From positions 7,081,001 through 7,145,000 of the forward strand of contig NZ_CP108106.1 in NCBI RefSeq assembly GCF_041435195.1: 64,000 nucleotides of DNA. Direction: 5' to 3'. This document shows positions 63,511 to 64,000 of this stretch, piece after piece. The translations under genes and the position numbers were made by a program. Positions within the stretch are counted from its first letter, which is position 1. Each line of letters opens with the position of its first letter. The DNA is from Streptomyces sp. NBC_00224. Its GTDB lineage: Bacteria > Actinomycetota > Actinomycetes > Streptomycetales > Streptomycetaceae. The notes under the pieces are model-generated. The model was not told the DNA's origin. It saw only the letters and a list, made by a program, of their open reading frames with translations, and did not search any database.

Positions 63511-64000
63511 ATGAATTCCGCCGCCCCCGCGGCCCCCGCCGCCATGCACACCGATAACGAGCGCTGCGTGCGGGCCGTCCAGTCCAAGGACGCCCGTTTC
63601 GACGGCTGGTTCTTCACTGCCGTGCTCACCACCCGTATCTACTGCCGGCCCAGCTGCCCGGTGGTGCCGCCGAAGGTCGAGAACATGACCTTCTATCCGA
63701 GCGCCGCCGCCTGCCAGCAGGCCGGGTTCCGGGCCTGCAAGCGGTGCCGCCCGGACACCACGCCCGGCTCGCCGGAGTGGAACGCCCGCGCCGACTCCGT
63801 GGCCCGCGCCATGCGGCTCATCCGGGACGGCGTCGTCGACCGCGAGGGCGTGTCCGGGCTCGCCGTGCGGCTCGGATACAGCGCCCGCCAGATCGAGCGC
63901 CAGCTGCGCGCCGAGCTCGGCGCCGGACCCCTCGCCCTGGCCCGTGCCCAGCGTGCCCAGACCGCCCGGATCCTCATCGAGACCACCGCGCTCCCGATGG
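63511..64000 (+). CDS. Ada/AlkA-type DNA alkylation repair protein, truncated by the window edge
   Basis: At least 163 residues, open at the right edge. The start may be ATG 63511 or ATG 63544 (MHTDNERC). The Ada zinc domain has [19 protein letters not shown] and [12 protein letters not shown], giving Cys45, Cys49, Cys76 and Cys79 (C-x3-C-x26-C-x2-C), in which one Cys accepts methyl groups in Ada proteins. An AraC-type helix-turn-helix follows ([25 protein letters not shown]). The missing part is probably a 3-methyladenine glycosylase, as in the Ada-AlkA fusions of actinomycetes. Confidence 0.85.
   Translation, partial: MNSAAPAAPAAMHTDNERCVRAVQSKDARFDGWFFTAVLTTRIYCRPSCPVVPPKVENMTFYPSAAACQQAGFRACKRCRPDTTPGSPEWNARADSVARAMRLIRDGVVDREGVSGLAVRLGYSARQIERQLRAELGAGPLALARAQRAQTARILIETTALPM

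Overview
This 64 kb window is chromosomal DNA from a high-GC actinomycete, almost certainly a Streptomyces or close relative. The signs are strong third-position GC bias, GTG/TTG starts with GGAGG-type ribosome sites, stop/start overlaps (ATGA, GTGA) inside operons, very rare TTA codons, many two-component systems, cytochromes P450 and secreted hydrolases, and the intergenic inverted repeat built on GGGGCGCGGGGAACTGCGCG. No rRNA, tRNA, CRISPR array, prophage or biosynthetic megasynthase is visible. Both ends cut a gene.

Layout: 0-1.7 kb holds a small leftward operon with a papain-like cysteine protease and a free copy of its N-terminal domain. 1.8-5.5 kb has a NarL-type two-component system divergent from an FtsX/ABC pair. 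5.6-9.2 kb is an allantoin module (IclR repressor, allantoinase, allantoicase) with two palindromic candidate operators. 9.2-14.8 kb has a second NarL-type system whose regulator carries a frameshift, and two paralogous P450s. 14.8-22.7 kb is a sugar or polyol uptake locus: a divergent MocA-type dehydrogenase, a GntR regulator, two tandem binding proteins, permease, ATPase and a ROK kinase. A shared 19-bp motif links the dehydrogenase/gntR spacer to the transporter promoter. 22.8-26.1 kb holds a fused PcaD-PcaC protein whose lactonase nucleophile position looks mutated, a metallo-hydrolase, exonuclease III and a small DUF protein. 26.3-29.5 kb is a gluABCD-type amino-acid ABC operon.

29.5-38.2 kb is envelope-related: CocE/S15-type hydrolase, L,D-transpeptidase lipoprotein, FemX-like peptidyltransferase coupled to MurJ, and an OmpR-type two-component system coupled to a lipoprotein. 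38.3-48.3 kb mixes a third P450, a secreted gamma-glutamyltransferase with a TTA codon, a GH75 chitosanase under a palindromic operator, a DUF4360 protein, methionine aminopeptidase, a thiolase divergent from an HxlR regulator, a small XRE regulator boxed by 32-bp inverted repeats, and an alginate-lyase-family lipoprotein.

48.5-56.7 kb contains a TTA-containing gene of unknown function, a degenerate HAD protein and a reductive-pyrimidine (or hydantoin) catabolic operon: ureidopropionase-type amidohydrolase, class III aminotransferase, dihydropyrimidinase, an F420-type oxidoreductase and an NCS1 permease. It is preceded by a promoter with a perfect 9+9 palindrome. A 193-bp MITE-like element follows, whose end supplies the stop codon of a domain-permuted lipoate ligase. 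The right end has a cytosolic-type gamma-glutamyltransferase homologue, an IMPase/HisN-family phosphatase, a phytoene-dehydrogenase-like oxidoreductase, a macrodomain protein, a 105-bp tandem repeat and the start of an Ada/AlkA-type DNA repair gene.

The window has a nitrogen-salvage flavour: purine ureides, pyrimidines or hydantoins, glutamate-type uptake and gamma-glutamyl compounds. All functions are inferred from sequence motifs read by eye; no database search was run.
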